A program made the translations under genes and the position numbers. A stretch of DNA of 64,000 nucleotides from CAYUAI01 sp964442745 (lineage in GTDB: Bacteria > Pseudomonadota > Gammaproteobacteria > S012-40), in assembly GCA_964442745.1 (NCBI GenBank), contig CAYUAI010000007.1, positions 1 to 64,000 of the forward strand, in the 5' to 3' direction. The notes beneath the pieces are model-generated. The model had not been told where the DNA came from, ran no database searches, and saw nothing but the letters and a program-made list of their open reading frames with translations. Positions 23,692 to 32,790 of the stretch are shown here, piece after piece. The first letter of the stretch is position 1, and each line of letters starts with the position of its first letter.

Positions 23692-26613
23692 TTACGGTGA
23701 GCAATTTTGCGTATCATCACTGATCTGCCGCTCCCGAGCTGTTTGTATCCATTTGATGAAAACATTGTACTCAGCACTACCCGTCTGCAACCAAGGCCGA
23801 CCTCTTGAGTCCATCGGGTGCTCAGACGTTAAAGAAGATGGACGGTCAACTAAGTAACTATTTTCCGGCACTTCAATATCCGTCACCATGCTCGCCGCCG
23901 CATGAAAATCCCCATCCCTGTCACCGGTTAAAATGAAGCTGTTCCTTTTGAATTGAGGGTTTGGCGTACCATCCTTTTTAAATGGACGATGACAACGGCT
24001 ACAAGGCTCGGATAGAATTTTCGCAACATCAGTAAACATCGCCGTACGATCCAGAAAAAAAATAACGCTGACCGATTTTCCACATTCATCGTAAGGTGAA
24101 TTACGGTATTGAGCCCCCAAGTCAATCCATTCAACCACTAATTTTTTTTCAGCGGGCACCAGAAATTGACTGTGATCAAGCCCATTGCCAGGAAGACCTT
24201 CTTCGGCATATAGTTCCTCGTTAAACAGCTTTTCAATTAAATGACTGCCACGTGCGTAACCGGCTTCCACATAGGGAATGCGACGTCTCAAAAAAGGAAT
24301 ACCATCCACCGTATCGAGAATAGGCACGCCTGCTTCATCGTAAAATGGCTTGCCAATAACTAGCTCACCATAAGATATAACCCGACCACTTTCCCCATTA
24401 ACGCCGCCCCTCAGATTCAGTCCTGATGGGTTATCCCGGTGACTGATGCCATCGTGACAATCAACACATTGTTTAGCCGCACTCCCGGTCTCGAAAGTCA
24501 GCTTTCTCGCGTTCCATAAAGGCTGAATATGCTCCGAGTAATTGATGATCCCATTGTCCGGAATGGCATCCGTTCGAATTGAAGCATATTCAATTTTAAA
24601 AGACTCAACGGCTCGCACCAATGATTCATCATTCCAAACATCGTAAAATACCAAGTCTTGGCTAAGCTCCAAAGCACTTGCGTCAAGCCGGGTTCGGGTT
24701 TCTGCCATGGTCTCACCCGCTTGACCTGAAATATCAAATGCATTAGCGAGTTCGTTTTGAACCATCTTGACAACTCGTCCATCGATCACTTTTTTAAGTT
24801 GGGTATTCGGATGATAACCTGCAATAGGAGTCACATTCAGTGCTCTACCACGCGCAGACGAATGACACCCATTACAGACCCGCTCTTCACCTGGTCGCAC
24901 TTGCAACCAACTAATATGGTTTTGATAGGCTCTGCCCGATTTATCTAATACAGTAATAGCTAACGCGACATCAGCTGGTACTTTAACTCGCACCGAACCA
25001 TCAGGTTCGATCGGCGCATAGCCAATAATACGCTGCATCTCATATACCGTTTCACCAATCACCCGCCTGGATAAACCGGGCGGCGTAGGTACGGCAGCGC
25101 TGACCCGGATAAAACGCGCCGGACGCTGATTAGCCGAGGTTATCGTAGGATCTTTAATTTTGGCAATATCCGCCACTAAAGTTCGCGAATCAAACATCAG
25201 CTCGGCGGGTTCAATCATCGGAATCGCCATCGCTGCCTGCTCAACACGAGTTAACACGTTATTACTCATCCGACCATATTGATCCGTATCATAGACACTC
25301 TTGATATTGATAATCCCTTCTATTTTTGCCAAATTTACGATCAGAGAATCATCAATAATCTGTCGCCGAATGATCGGTGGCTTGACACGAGATTCTAGGG
25401 CAACGGGGTCGATATAGGCGATACCGTCCTCAGGTAACACAATAGGTTTTAAGCTTTTGGTATTGATATCCAATAAATAAATAGCATACACCGGCGCACC
25501 TTCTTGCCCAGGCACCATAATGGTTTCCTGAGTAATCGGATCTTGTCGAGTCACGGGTTTAAAAGGGCTAAAACTCGTCAGTACCTGCCCTGAACCACCG
25601 AGCAATGCATAAGGTGTAGAAAAACGACCTTCAGGGGATATCTCCCGATCTAATGGAATATTATTTGACGTAGCAGAAACTTGGCCAACCGCATCCGTCA
25701 CGCGAAATCCAGGCACCGGGTCATTGTCATCCAAAAAATCTTTCACATTAATATCCATTAATGCCCCCCCCTCCCATGTGCCTTGCAAAGGAATTACCGT
25801 AGAAATAACTCGGCCTTCGGTTACTTCTCGCGCATGTAAAAAACTATCCCCCGGACTATGCCCTCCGTATAACATCGTCATATCCGTGCCATCAGGATTG
25901 ATCGTATACAAGCTAAATTTATTTTGATGTCCCGCATGATCCCAACGGCTGTATAAAATTTTTCCGTCACGCATAATGCTGGGGTTACGATCATGACTTT
26001 GATTAAATGAGATTTGCTCAATGCCCGTGCCATCCCCATTCATCACATGCAGGGTCGTCACGACACTGCGCCCATCCTCATCCAAGTAGGCATAACCTAA
26101 TTTTGATCGAGTTTTTTTCTGCCGAGTCGAGCTAAAAACAATGCGGCCATCCGGTAAAAAAGCCGGGTCCACATCATCGCCTAAATCCGCAATATCAGAA
26201 TCACGTATCACCCGATAAATATCATTACGTGGGCGATCATATACCCAGAGATTCCAGGTTCTATCCTGATAACAAATGTCAGAGGATTCCGAAGTGCAGC
26301 GCATGGCAAATATAATTTTTTTGCCATCATAAGAAGGCTCTGGATCGGAAACATCACCTTTAGCCAAAGTAAGGTGCCCGGTCACATTGACCACCTTAGC
26401 ACTGGGTGTGGAAAGGTAACGCCAATAGAGATCACCGCCCGGGTAAAAGGTAATACTGTCCACCGGATTGCCAATCGCTCCGATTTTGCGTTTAACATAA
26501 ACAATGGGATCTCCTTCGCCAATAGATGGCACATTATTGTCTGAACAACCACCACTGGCCAAAAAAATAAAAATTAGAGATACCACAAAATATCGATCTT
26601 TGAAGGCAATCAC
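23692..26613 (-). CDS. HzsA-like multihaem lipoprotein with PD40 beta-propeller
   Basis: About 973 residues from GTG 26613 (GGAGGG just upstream). An earlier GTG at 26664 would add 17 residues across a G9 tract. A signal sequence ends LASGGC, so lipidation at residue 23 is likely. The first half contains TolB/PD40-like blades (DPEPSYDGKKIIFAMR, DPAFLPDGRIVFSSTRQ, NPSIMRDGKILYSRWD). Three haem-binding CxxCH motifs follow: CNGCH (580-584), CVDCH (716-720) and CSRCH (871-875). This layout matches proteins annotated as related to hydrazine synthase subunit alpha, but there are no partner hydrazine genes, so anammox chemistry is not implied. An electron-transfer or structural role at the cell surface is possible. 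Confidence 0.75.
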   Translation of the reverse strand: MIAFKDRYFVVSLIFIFLASGGCSDNNVPSIGEGDPIVYVKRKIGAIGNPVDSITFYPGGDLYWRYLSTPSAKVVNVTGHLTLAKGDVSDPEPSYDGKKIIFAMRCTSESSDICYQDRTWNLWVYDRPRNDIYRVIRDSDIADLGDDVDPAFLPDGRIVFSSTRQKKTRSKLGYAYLDEDGRSVVTTLHVMNGDGTGIEQISFNQSHDRNPSIMRDGKILYSRWDHAGHQNKFSLYTINPDGTDMTMLYGGHSPGDSFLHAREVTEGRVISTVIPLQGTWEGGALMDINVKDFLDDNDPVPGFRVTDAVGQVSATSNNIPLDREISPEGRFSTPYALLGGSGQVLTSFSPFKPVTRQDPITQETIMVPGQEGAPVYAIYLLDINTKSLKPIVLPEDGIAYIDPVALESRVKPPIIRRQIIDDSLIVNLAKIEGIINIKSVYDTDQYGRMSNNVLTRVEQAAMAIPMIEPAELMFDSRTLVADIAKIKDPTITSANQRPARFIRVSAAVPTPPGLSRRVIGETVYEMQRIIGYAPIEPDGSVRVKVPADVALAITVLDKSGRAYQNHISWLQVRPGEERVCNGCHSSARGRALNVTPIAGYHPNTQLKKVIDGRVVKMVQNELANAFDISGQAGETMAETRTRLDASALELSQDLVFYDVWNDESLVRAVESFKIEYASIRTDAIPDNGIINYSEHIQPLWNARKLTFETGSAAKQCVDCHDGISHRDNPSGLNLRGGVNGESGRVISYGELVIGKPFYDEAGVPILDTVDGIPFLRRRIPYVEAGYARGSHLIEKLFNEELYAEEGLPGNGLDHSQFLVPAEKKLVVEWIDLGAQYRNSPYDECGKSVSVIFFLDRTAMFTDVAKILSEPCSRCHRPFKKDGTPNPQFKRNSFILTGDRDGDFHAAASMVTDIEVPENSYLVDRPSSLTSEHPMDSRGRPWLQTGSAEYNVFIKWIQTARERQISDDTQNCSP

Positions 26614-26619
26614 GGCCCT

Positions 26620-26628
26620 CCCCCCCCC
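26620..26628. repeat. C9/G9 tract at the start of the HzsA-like gene
   Basis: Nine C on the plus strand, that is G9 in the mRNA, directly before the GGAGGG ribosome binding site of GTG 26613 and inside the frame that starts at GTG 26664. Length changes would alter either the reading frame of the longer form or the leader of the shorter one. Confidence 0.5.
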
Positions 26629-26675
26629 GCTATGCAGTCGATAGTACTCGCCTAAGTACCTCACATTGCGACCTC

Positions 26676-26700
26676 ATATCCATATGGATATTGCTTGGTC
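26676..26700. promoter_or_regulatory. Perfect 16-bp palindrome and shared motif, copy 2
   Basis: ATATCCATATGGATAT (26676-26691) is a perfect palindrome. It overlaps the second copy of the CAAGCAATATC motif (26679-26700 on the minus strand), 12-36 bases upstream of GTG 26664. Its position fits an operator for the HzsA-like gene. Confidence 0.4.
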
Positions 26701-27223
26701 TTTGTTTTCAAAACGATATTCCCTGCCGTTGAGCTAGCGGGATAAGACAATCGAGCCAATTATTCTTAGCGAAAGAAAAATCATCTTGAAATTAGATTCC
26801 TTTGCGGTATTCACATGAATCTGGCACGAAGTGCAAGGTGATAAGGACTAGAGCATCCAAAACCTATCTTGGTCATTTCCCCACTGCAACGTATTTATCG
26901 TTCTAGTTATAAAGCAGCTTACATTAATTGGTTGTTATGCGTGCGAAATCAAACTCGTTCCTAATCAGTCCTGCTGTTGAGATAACCCAATCACTCAGAC
27001 GAACTAGTTGATCATTAAGTCGATCTTTTAGAAAAGTTTATTATTTGATGGTTAGATTATACCTCAATGGGTTAGTTTCGTGATAATCAATTACTTAACC
27101 GAATGCAATCATAGTTAAATAACAATCAATGACAGAGCGCTAAATATCAACCAGCCAGTTCGCTGATATGAGGCAAGCGGGTACGATAAAGCGACCGACC
27201 CGATTGCCTCATATTCTTTAAAA
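26701..27223. other. Intergenic region between the HzsA-like and YfaZ-like genes
   Basis: No gene can be supported in this AT-rich stretch. The notable structure is the strong hairpin at 27166-27214; the left part should hold the promoter of the HzsA-like gene. Confidence 0.4.
27166..27214 (-). terminator. Strong hairpin downstream of the YfaZ-like gene
   Basis: Two 17-base arms, ATATGAGGCAAGCGGGT and ACCCGATTGCCTCATAT, pair with a single mismatch around a 15-base loop. It starts 9 bases after the stop codon of the YfaZ-like gene. No T-run follows on the minus strand, so it may be a factor-dependent terminator or a stabilising 3' hairpin. Confidence 0.5.
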
Positions 27224-27814
27224 TTAAAATGTTATATAAATACCGAGCCTCACACCCGCATCAATATCAACCGTATTTGCTTTTTCCAAATCCACCGTAA
27301 ATTGCCGATATTCAATAAACCCCGCCGCCGTAGGCAATACTTCAAATTCGGCTCTCAATGCCAATTCCCAAAACCGTTCGGCGTCCAAAAATGTGACAAT
27401 ATTGGGTGCATAGGACACATCGACACGCAGCGCAAACCGCTCGTAACGAGGAATCGCAAAACGCAGCATCCCAGCAATGGCAAGCGCCATCACATCTTGA
27501 TCGTCTTTTAAGTCGGTCAACGTCGCCCCATAGAATTTACCACCCAAACCGACAGTTAACCCCGGAACTTGACTGCCTGCCTCATCTTTGACTTGTAATC
27601 CCACTTCCATTAGGTAGCGCTTGTCCTTATTGAATAAAAACCCTACCCCAAATTCGCTCCGCCCAAAACTTTGTCCGCCAATCAAAAGGTTGTAATTAAA
27701 TAATGCACTATCTTCACTTAGACTAATGGAGGCTGACTGTGCCCAAGCCGTCGCACAACCCAACATCAAAACAATGACAACAACAAATTTCTTAAACACT
27801 AAGTTTTTCTCCAT
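27224..27814 (-). CDS. YfaZ-like outer-membrane protein
   Basis: 196 residues with a signal peptide (cleavage near AWAQ) and an all-beta pattern. SASISLSEDSALFNYNLLIGG at the start and VDIDAGVRLGIYITF at the end fit the YfaZ family of small outer-membrane barrels; the C-terminal Phe is typical. The family's job is unknown. It is monocistronic with its own hairpin behind it. Confidence 0.65.
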   Translation of the reverse strand: MEKNLVFKKFVVVIVLMLGCATAWAQSASISLSEDSALFNYNLLIGGQSFGRSEFGVGFLFNKDKRYLMEVGLQVKDEAGSQVPGLTVGLGGKFYGATLTDLKDDQDVMALAIAGMLRFAIPRYERFALRVDVSYAPNIVTFLDAERFWELALRAEFEVLPTAAGFIEYRQFTVDLEKANTVDIDAGVRLGIYITF

Positions 27815-28189
27815 GATGCGTTAACTCGTTCCCAAAAAAACCAATTTAATTAATAAATGTAGAAGACCCTCGCCACACCATTATCTCACAAACTTCCTAT
27901 CGCAAAAAATGAGCCTGCCCGATCAAAAAACAAGCTAAATAAAAAAACAATATGAAAACTTGGGCTTTATCATGCCGATGAGTATAAAATAATTATATTG
28001 TTGCGGTGGCGTTGTTAACAAGAATGTCGATAAAATGCTAGCTTTTATGGCCAATGTCATGATTCATTTTTCAACATAGATTCAATAGTCAGCAACCGGT
28101 TGAAAGACCACACATCAAGTGCTTTGCCGCAGTTAAATATAACTAATGCAAAACAAAACATGAACATAACAATCGAGGTATACCTAGTA
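27815..28189. other. Divergent promoter region of the YfaZ-like and desaturase genes
   Basis: AT-rich, with no supported gene; it must contain both promoters. The desaturase frame can be extended to a TTG at 28100, but no ribosome binding site supports this. Confidence 0.4.
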
Positions 28190-29377
28190 ATGGTAGATGG
28201 CATTTTAAACTTAGAATTTTGGGGCTATGTGGCAATGGCTCTGTTATTAACCCATATCACCATTGTTTCGGTGACCGTTTTTTTGCACCGACACCAGGCA
28301 CATCGAGCCATTGAGCTGCACCCGGTGATATCTCACTTCTTTCGCTTTTGGTTATGGCTAACCAGCGGAATGGGCACGAAAGCCTGGGTGGCGATCCATC
28401 GAAAACACCACGCCAAGTGCGAAACAGTTGACGACCCTCATAGCCCACAAATACTCGGCATCAAAAAAGTCTTGTGGCAAGGCGCAGAATTATACCGCCA
28501 GGAAGCGACCAACCCGGACACATTAAGGGATTATGGTCAAGGAACACCCGATGATTGGATAGAAAAAAACGTTTATACTAAGATGCATAATCTGGGTATT
28601 ATTTTTATGTTCATCATTAACCTGATATTATTTGGCCTACCCGGTATCACTATTTGGGCGATTCAAATGTTGTGGATACCGCTCTGGGCGGCAGGCGTCA
28701 TTAACGGCATCGGTCACTATTGGGGTTATCGCAACTACGAGTGCACGGATGCCGCCACCAACATCGTGCCATGGGGCATTCTTATCGGTGGCGAAGAATT
28801 ACACAACAATCACCATACTTATGCCAGCTCGGCTAAGTTTTCATCCAAGCCTTGGGAATTTGATATTGGTTGGTTTTATATCCAAGTCTTAGCCAAACTC
28901 AAACTGGCGACGGTAAAAAGAGTGGCCCCCACCCCAGTCATTGACCGAGAAAACCCCAGCTTAGACACCGATACACTAAAAGCCATTGTCACTCATCGAT
29001 TCCAAATTATGGCCTGTTATGCCAAACAGGTCATTGCTGAGGTCAATAAGCAAGAATTAACCAAAGCCAATACTTACCAGAAAGATTTGTTGCGACGTGC
29101 TAAAAAACTATTGATTCGCGAAGAAGCGCTCATGGACGCCGAGGCAAAACAACGGCTACATATCGTTTTGCAAGAAAACCATACCCTAAAAACCGTCTAT
29201 GAATTCAAGCAAAGTTTACAAGAATTGTGGACACGCTCTGCAGTGAATTTAGAAGTCCCACTCGCGCAGCTACAAGACTGGTGTAAACAAGCCGAAGCCA
29301 CGGGCATCAAAGCACTCGAAGAATTTGCGCAGCATTTGCGCACTTATTCACTCGATCCAGCTCAATCGCCTGCCTGA
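28190..29377 (+). CDS. desA: Membrane fatty acid desaturase, DesA type
   Basis: About 395 residues from ATG 28190, preceded by GAGG at 11 bases and matching the family's N-terminus; ATG 28160 and TTG 28100 are in-frame alternatives. It introduces a cis double bond into acyl chains using di-iron chemistry. The three histidine boxes are present: HRHQAH, HRKHH and HNNHH, with transmembrane segments around them. The C-terminal 130 residues form a helical extension as in Pseudomonas DesA, which acts on phospholipid acyl chains. An intrinsic terminator follows. Confidence 0.88.
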   Translation: MVDGILNLEFWGYVAMALLLTHITIVSVTVFLHRHQAHRAIELHPVISHFFRFWLWLTSGMGTKAWVAIHRKHHAKCETVDDPHSPQILGIKKVLWQGAELYRQEATNPDTLRDYGQGTPDDWIEKNVYTKMHNLGIIFMFIINLILFGLPGITIWAIQMLWIPLWAAGVINGIGHYWGYRNYECTDAATNIVPWGILIGGEELHNNHHTYASSAKFSSKPWEFDIGWFYIQVLAKLKLATVKRVAPTPVIDRENPSLDTDTLKAIVTHRFQIMACYAKQVIAEVNKQELTKANTYQKDLLRRAKKLLIREEALMDAEAKQRLHIVLQENHTLKTVYEFKQSLQELWTRSAVNLEVPLAQLQDWCKQAEATGIKALEEFAQHLRTYSLDPAQSPA

Positions 29378-29384
29378 TTATCAG

Positions 29385-29419
29385 CCATAAAAACCCGCCG
29401 TATTCGCGGGTTTTTATGG
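29385..29419. terminator. Bidirectional intrinsic terminator between desA and rpmG
   Basis: CCATAAAAACCCGC (29385-29398) pairs perfectly with GCGGGTTTTTATGG (29406-29419) around a 7-base loop. The A- and T-runs flanking the GC core allow termination from both sides of this convergent pair. Confidence 0.85.
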
Positions 29420-29431
29420 CGAAAATCTGTT

Positions 29432-29587
29432 CTATTTGATTTTCGCTTCTTTGTATTCAACGTGCTTACGTACGACCGGATCAAACTTCTTGATCAACAT
29501 TTTTTCAGGCATAGTACGCTTGTTTTTCGTCGTTGTATAAAAGTGTCCTGTGCCAGCCGATGAGACTAAGCGTATTTTTTCACGCAT
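29432..29587 (-). CDS. rpmG: 50S ribosomal protein L33
   Basis: 51 residues, translated directly from the minus strand: MREKIRLVSSAGTGHFYTTT at the start, then KNKRTMPEKM and a Lys-rich end. It has no zinc-binding cysteines, so it is the Cys-less L33 form. AGGAG lies upstream of the ATG. It lies 16 bases after rpmB, the standard gammaproteobacterial pair. Confidence 0.95.
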   Translation of the reverse strand: MREKIRLVSSAGTGHFYTTTKNKRTMPEKMLIKKFDPVVRKHVEYKEAKIK

Positions 29588-29603
29588 CGAATAAACTCCT
29601 TAG

Positions 29604-29843
29604 TTATACTTTTTTTGCCCCTTGCGAGCGAATATCAGCCAATACCTGATCAATACCTAGTTTATCGATAATACGTATCCCTTTCGCACTCACACGCAAC
29701 TTCACCCATCGTTTTTCCGCTTCTACCCAAAAACGCCGCGTATGTAAATTAGGCAAGAAACGGCGTTTCGTTTTATTATTGGCATGAGAAACATTATTCC
29801 CGGTAACAGGACGCTTCCCAGTCACTTGACATACTTTAGACAT
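29604..29843 (-). CDS. rpmB: 50S ribosomal protein L28
   Basis: 79 residues starting MSKVCQVTGKRPVTGNNVSH, with the family's NLHTRRFWVE segment. A GGGAG precedes the ATG. It forms an operon with rpmG and lies near radC, a conserved neighbourhood. Confidence 0.97.
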   Translation of the reverse strand: MSKVCQVTGKRPVTGNNVSHANNKTKRRFLPNLHTRRFWVEAEKRWVKLRVSAKGIRIIDKLGIDQVLADIRSQGAKKV

Positions 29844-29975
29844 GTTTAATCTCCCGATGATCCTCTTGCCCGCTGAGATGACACTACTTGCGGGGGGCGG
29901 CTTTTATACCAAATAATCAGCAAAAAGTATAGCCTGACTTGATTGCTGTTTTTTTGTCCCACGCTCCACGAACAC

Positions 29976-30818
29976 TCAAAAACGATCACGCGCTAACGGT
30001 TCAATCAGCTTGTTGGATTTGGCAAAAATCCAGCTGACGGCAAAACCAAAAATGTAATACGCCCTCGTCTCCACCAACGGGCTGTTACTAAACGTTGCTT
30101 CATGTAAAAAATCATACCGGGCAAACGCCAACAACCACACATCGCCCCAAGATCTTTCAATATAAGCATTCAAACGACTGCCACTATAACCACCGTCAGG
30201 AGTAAATCGTGAACGGAAAGGTGTCGCGTATTGTTTTGCAACACCATAGTAATAGTTGTGATATTGGCGATCAGCAAACTGGGGTCCAAAAGTCAACTGA
30301 AATACCCACCAAGGATGAGATTTTGGTCGCACATAATAATGCATATAGGGCGCAAAAATCCAGCCCTGATACGCTATCGATTGAATATCCACAGACACTG
30401 TCAGGCGCAACGGAAAATTCACAGAGAATGCCTGGGATACTGATTTCCAAAAATTAATCTCCAGACTGGGGCCAAATTCCAGTGTCGTATCCAAGCCTGG
30501 CATGCCTTCGCGTAAACCACTGTCCTCTTTCGTTACTGGTAACCCTCCGGCTAAACTGACATCGAGTTTCATGCGATCTGACGCATATAGCCAGCCATGT
30601 GCCCCTTTTTCATTAATGCTAAAACGTTCCCCTCGATAACGAATCAATGGCCAAGGTGCCAACAAATTTCTAATCGGTTTCGCACCACGATAAATCGGCA
30701 ACGAAATCCCCCCCATGCCCACACCCAATTCCCATTTGGGTAATTTTTGAGCCCAAACACACGGAACAAACAAAGCGCCGCCCAGTACCCCTAGGATAAT
30801 CCGGTGTCGTATGTTCAT
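29976..30818 (-). CDS. MipA/OmpV family outer-membrane protein
   Basis: 280 residues with signal peptide (cleavage near VWAQ). The start of the mature protein, WELGVGMGGISLPIYRGAK, and the repeated barrel strands are typical of MipA/OmpV, a family that includes the scaffold for murein hydrolase MltA and synthase PBP1B in E. coli. The protein ends with a basic tail LARDRF. It lies between rpmB and radC on the same strand and may have its own promoter. Barrel function is a family assignment. Confidence 0.85.
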   Translation of the reverse strand: MNIRHRIILGVLGGALFVPCVWAQKLPKWELGVGMGGISLPIYRGAKPIRNLLAPWPLIRYRGERFSINEKGAHGWLYASDRMKLDVSLAGGLPVTKEDSGLREGMPGLDTTLEFGPSLEINFWKSVSQAFSVNFPLRLTVSVDIQSIAYQGWIFAPYMHYYVRPKSHPWWVFQLTFGPQFADRQYHNYYYGVAKQYATPFRSRFTPDGGYSGSRLNAYIERSWGDVWLLAFARYDFLHEATFSNSPLVETRAYYIFGFAVSWIFAKSNKLIEPLARDRF

Positions 30819-30849
30819 AGTGAATTAATCGCTAAAATGTCCGCAAGCA

Positions 30850-31527
30850 TTATAATAAGAGTCCATGTTCAGCAAACGAAAATCCCTCCCCGTCACCAAT
30901 GATAAAATGATCTAAGACACGAATGTCCACTAAGGATAGCGCCTCTTTTAAAAGGCAAGTCAACTGCTTATCCGCCTCACTTGGGGTGCATATTCCAGAG
31001 GGATGGTTATGTGCAAAAATCACCGCCGAAGCATTCACATCGAGCGCTTGTTTCAGCACTTCCCGAGGATACACGCTCGCCCCATCAATCGTACCGCGAA
31101 ACAATTTCTCAAAACAAATCACCCGATGTTTACTATCTAAAAACAAACACGCAAATATTTCGTAAGCATAATCTCTTAGATGGGCCACCAAATAGTCTCG
31201 GGTTTGCTCGGGGCTGGTCAATGATTCTCCACGTATCAAATGTTCTTGTAAATAACGCCGGTTCATTTCTAAAATCGCTTGTAGCTGGGCAAACTTAGCC
31301 GTCCCCAATCCTTCTGCCCGGCAGAAATTATTTTCATTGGCGGTTAAAATGGCGCGCAATCCACCAAACTCAATTAACAAATCACGCGCTAAATCCACGG
31401 CTGTTTTACCCTTCACCCCGGTTCTCAGAAAAATTGCCAATAATTCAGCATCGGACAAAGCTGATGCGCCTTTGCTTAACAACTTTTCCCGTGGCCGCTC
31501 ATTTTTCGGCCAATCCGTTATCGCCAT
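30850..31527 (-). CDS. radC: RadC family JAB-domain protein
   Basis: 225 residues from ATG 31527 (MAITDWPKNERPREKLL, as in relatives). A UPF0758 helix-hairpin-helix N-terminus (ALSDAELLAIFLRTG) precedes a JAB/MPN metalloprotease-like domain with the HNHPSG...SEAD zinc motif. Its cellular role is not settled despite its name. The frame continues upstream past 31579 into the divergent coaBC, which is why the longer start is rejected. Confidence 0.93.
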   Translation of the reverse strand: MAITDWPKNERPREKLLSKGASALSDAELLAIFLRTGVKGKTAVDLARDLLIEFGGLRAILTANENNFCRAEGLGTAKFAQLQAILEMNRRYLQEHLIRGESLTSPEQTRDYLVAHLRDYAYEIFACLFLDSKHRVICFEKLFRGTIDGASVYPREVLKQALDVNASAVIFAHNHPSGICTPSEADKQLTCLLKEALSLVDIRVLDHFIIGDGEGFSFAEHGLLL

Positions 31528-31578
31528 AGACAACTTCCTCGTGCAAGCTCGCACAACAATAGGTAAAATCACTCTCTC

Positions 31579-32790
31579 ATGCAAAAGCTCTCTGGAAAAC
31601 ACATTTTACTGGTCGTGACAGGTGGTATCGCCGCTTACAAAAGCGCCGAACTGGTACGCCGGCTTAAGCACCTTCGCGCTGACGTCCGAGTGGCGATGAC
31701 TGACGCCGCCCGACAATTCATCATGCCGCTGACTTTTCAAGCACTCACCGGACATCCCGTCAGTGATCAGTTATTTAACAACCTGGATGATGGCATGGAA
31801 CACATCCAGCTGGCTCGCTGGGCCGATGCCATTTTGATTGCCCCGTGTAGCGCCAACTTTATGGCCAAAATCGCCTTAGGCTTAGCAGACGACCTCGCCA
31901 GCACCCTCTGCCTAGCAAGTGCCGCACCGATCGCCATCGCCCCCGCCATGAATCAGCAGATGTGGCAAAATTCAGCCACCCAAACCCATGTAAGCCAGCT
32001 ACGTCAGCGCGGCATACTCATGCTTGGCCCGGCTCAAGGAGAGCAAGCCTGTGGCGAACATGGCCCAGGCCGTATGCTCGACGTCACCGACCTCATCGAA
32101 CAATTTGCCAATACCTTCGTGGCACCCCGCTTGGTGGGATTGAATGTATTAATCACCGCCGGTCCAACCCACGAGGCGATTGACCCAGTGCGCTTTATCG
32201 GCAATCGAAGTTCAGGAAAAATGGGTTTTGCGCTCGCCCAAGCCGCCCAACAGGCAGGCGCCAAGGTGACCCTCATTAGTGGTCCAGTGAATCTAGACAC
32301 CCCACCCCAGATACAACGTATTAAGGTGGTATCTGCCAACGAGATGCATCAAAAAGTCTTTGAAAATCTTGCTCAGGTCGATATTTTTATCGCCAATGCG
32401 GCGGTCGCCGATTATCGTCCGAAGGCCCCAACCACAGAGAAGTTGAAAAAAAACACCAGCGAGCTGACGTTAACCTTAACTCCCAATCCCGATATTCTCA
32501 GTGACGTGGCGAAACAGACTCTGCGACCTTTCTGCGTGGGTTTTGCCGCCGAAACGCAAAATATCGAACACTATGCCAGACAAAAACTACACCAAAAACA
32601 AATCGATCTCATCGCCGCCAATTTAGTGGGGCCAAAAGCACCGGGTCGCGGTTTTGAAAGCGATGAAAATGCCTTAGAAATTTTCTGGAAAGAAGGCACT
32701 ATCAGCCTGCCAAAAACCAAAAAATCTCAGTTAGCCCATCAATTGATTCAATTTATTGCAGACAAATACCATGAAAAAAATACAACTTAA
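31579..32790 (+). CDS. coaBC: Bifunctional phosphopantothenoylcysteine decarboxylase/synthetase CoaBC (Dfp)
   Basis: 403 residues that couple cysteine to 4'-phosphopantothenate and decarboxylate the product in coenzyme A synthesis. The N-terminal flavoprotein half has VTGGIAAYKS, PCSANFMAKIA, PAMN and the lid ACGEHGPGRM; the C-terminal synthetase half has ITAGPTHEAIDPVRFIGNRSSGKMG and FVGFAAET-like AVADYRPK. It overlaps the start of dut by 20 bases. Divergent from radC, the common arrangement. Confidence 0.97.
   Translation: MQKLSGKHILLVVTGGIAAYKSAELVRRLKHLRADVRVAMTDAARQFIMPLTFQALTGHPVSDQLFNNLDDGMEHIQLARWADAILIAPCSANFMAKIALGLADDLASTLCLASAAPIAIAPAMNQQMWQNSATQTHVSQLRQRGILMLGPAQGEQACGEHGPGRMLDVTDLIEQFANTFVAPRLVGLNVLITAGPTHEAIDPVRFIGNRSSGKMGFALAQAAQQAGAKVTLISGPVNLDTPPQIQRIKVVSANEMHQKVFENLAQVDIFIANAAVADYRPKAPTTEKLKKNTSELTLTLTPNPDILSDVAKQTLRPFCVGFAAETQNIEHYARQKLHQKQIDLIAANLVGPKAPGRGFESDENALEIFWKEGTISLPKTKKSQLAHQLIQFIADKYHEKNTT

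Noticed and set aside
23692..26613. Anammox-type hydrazine synthase
   Set aside because: Only an alpha-like architecture is present; beta and gamma subunits and hydrazine dehydrogenase genes are absent, and the context is an envelope machine.
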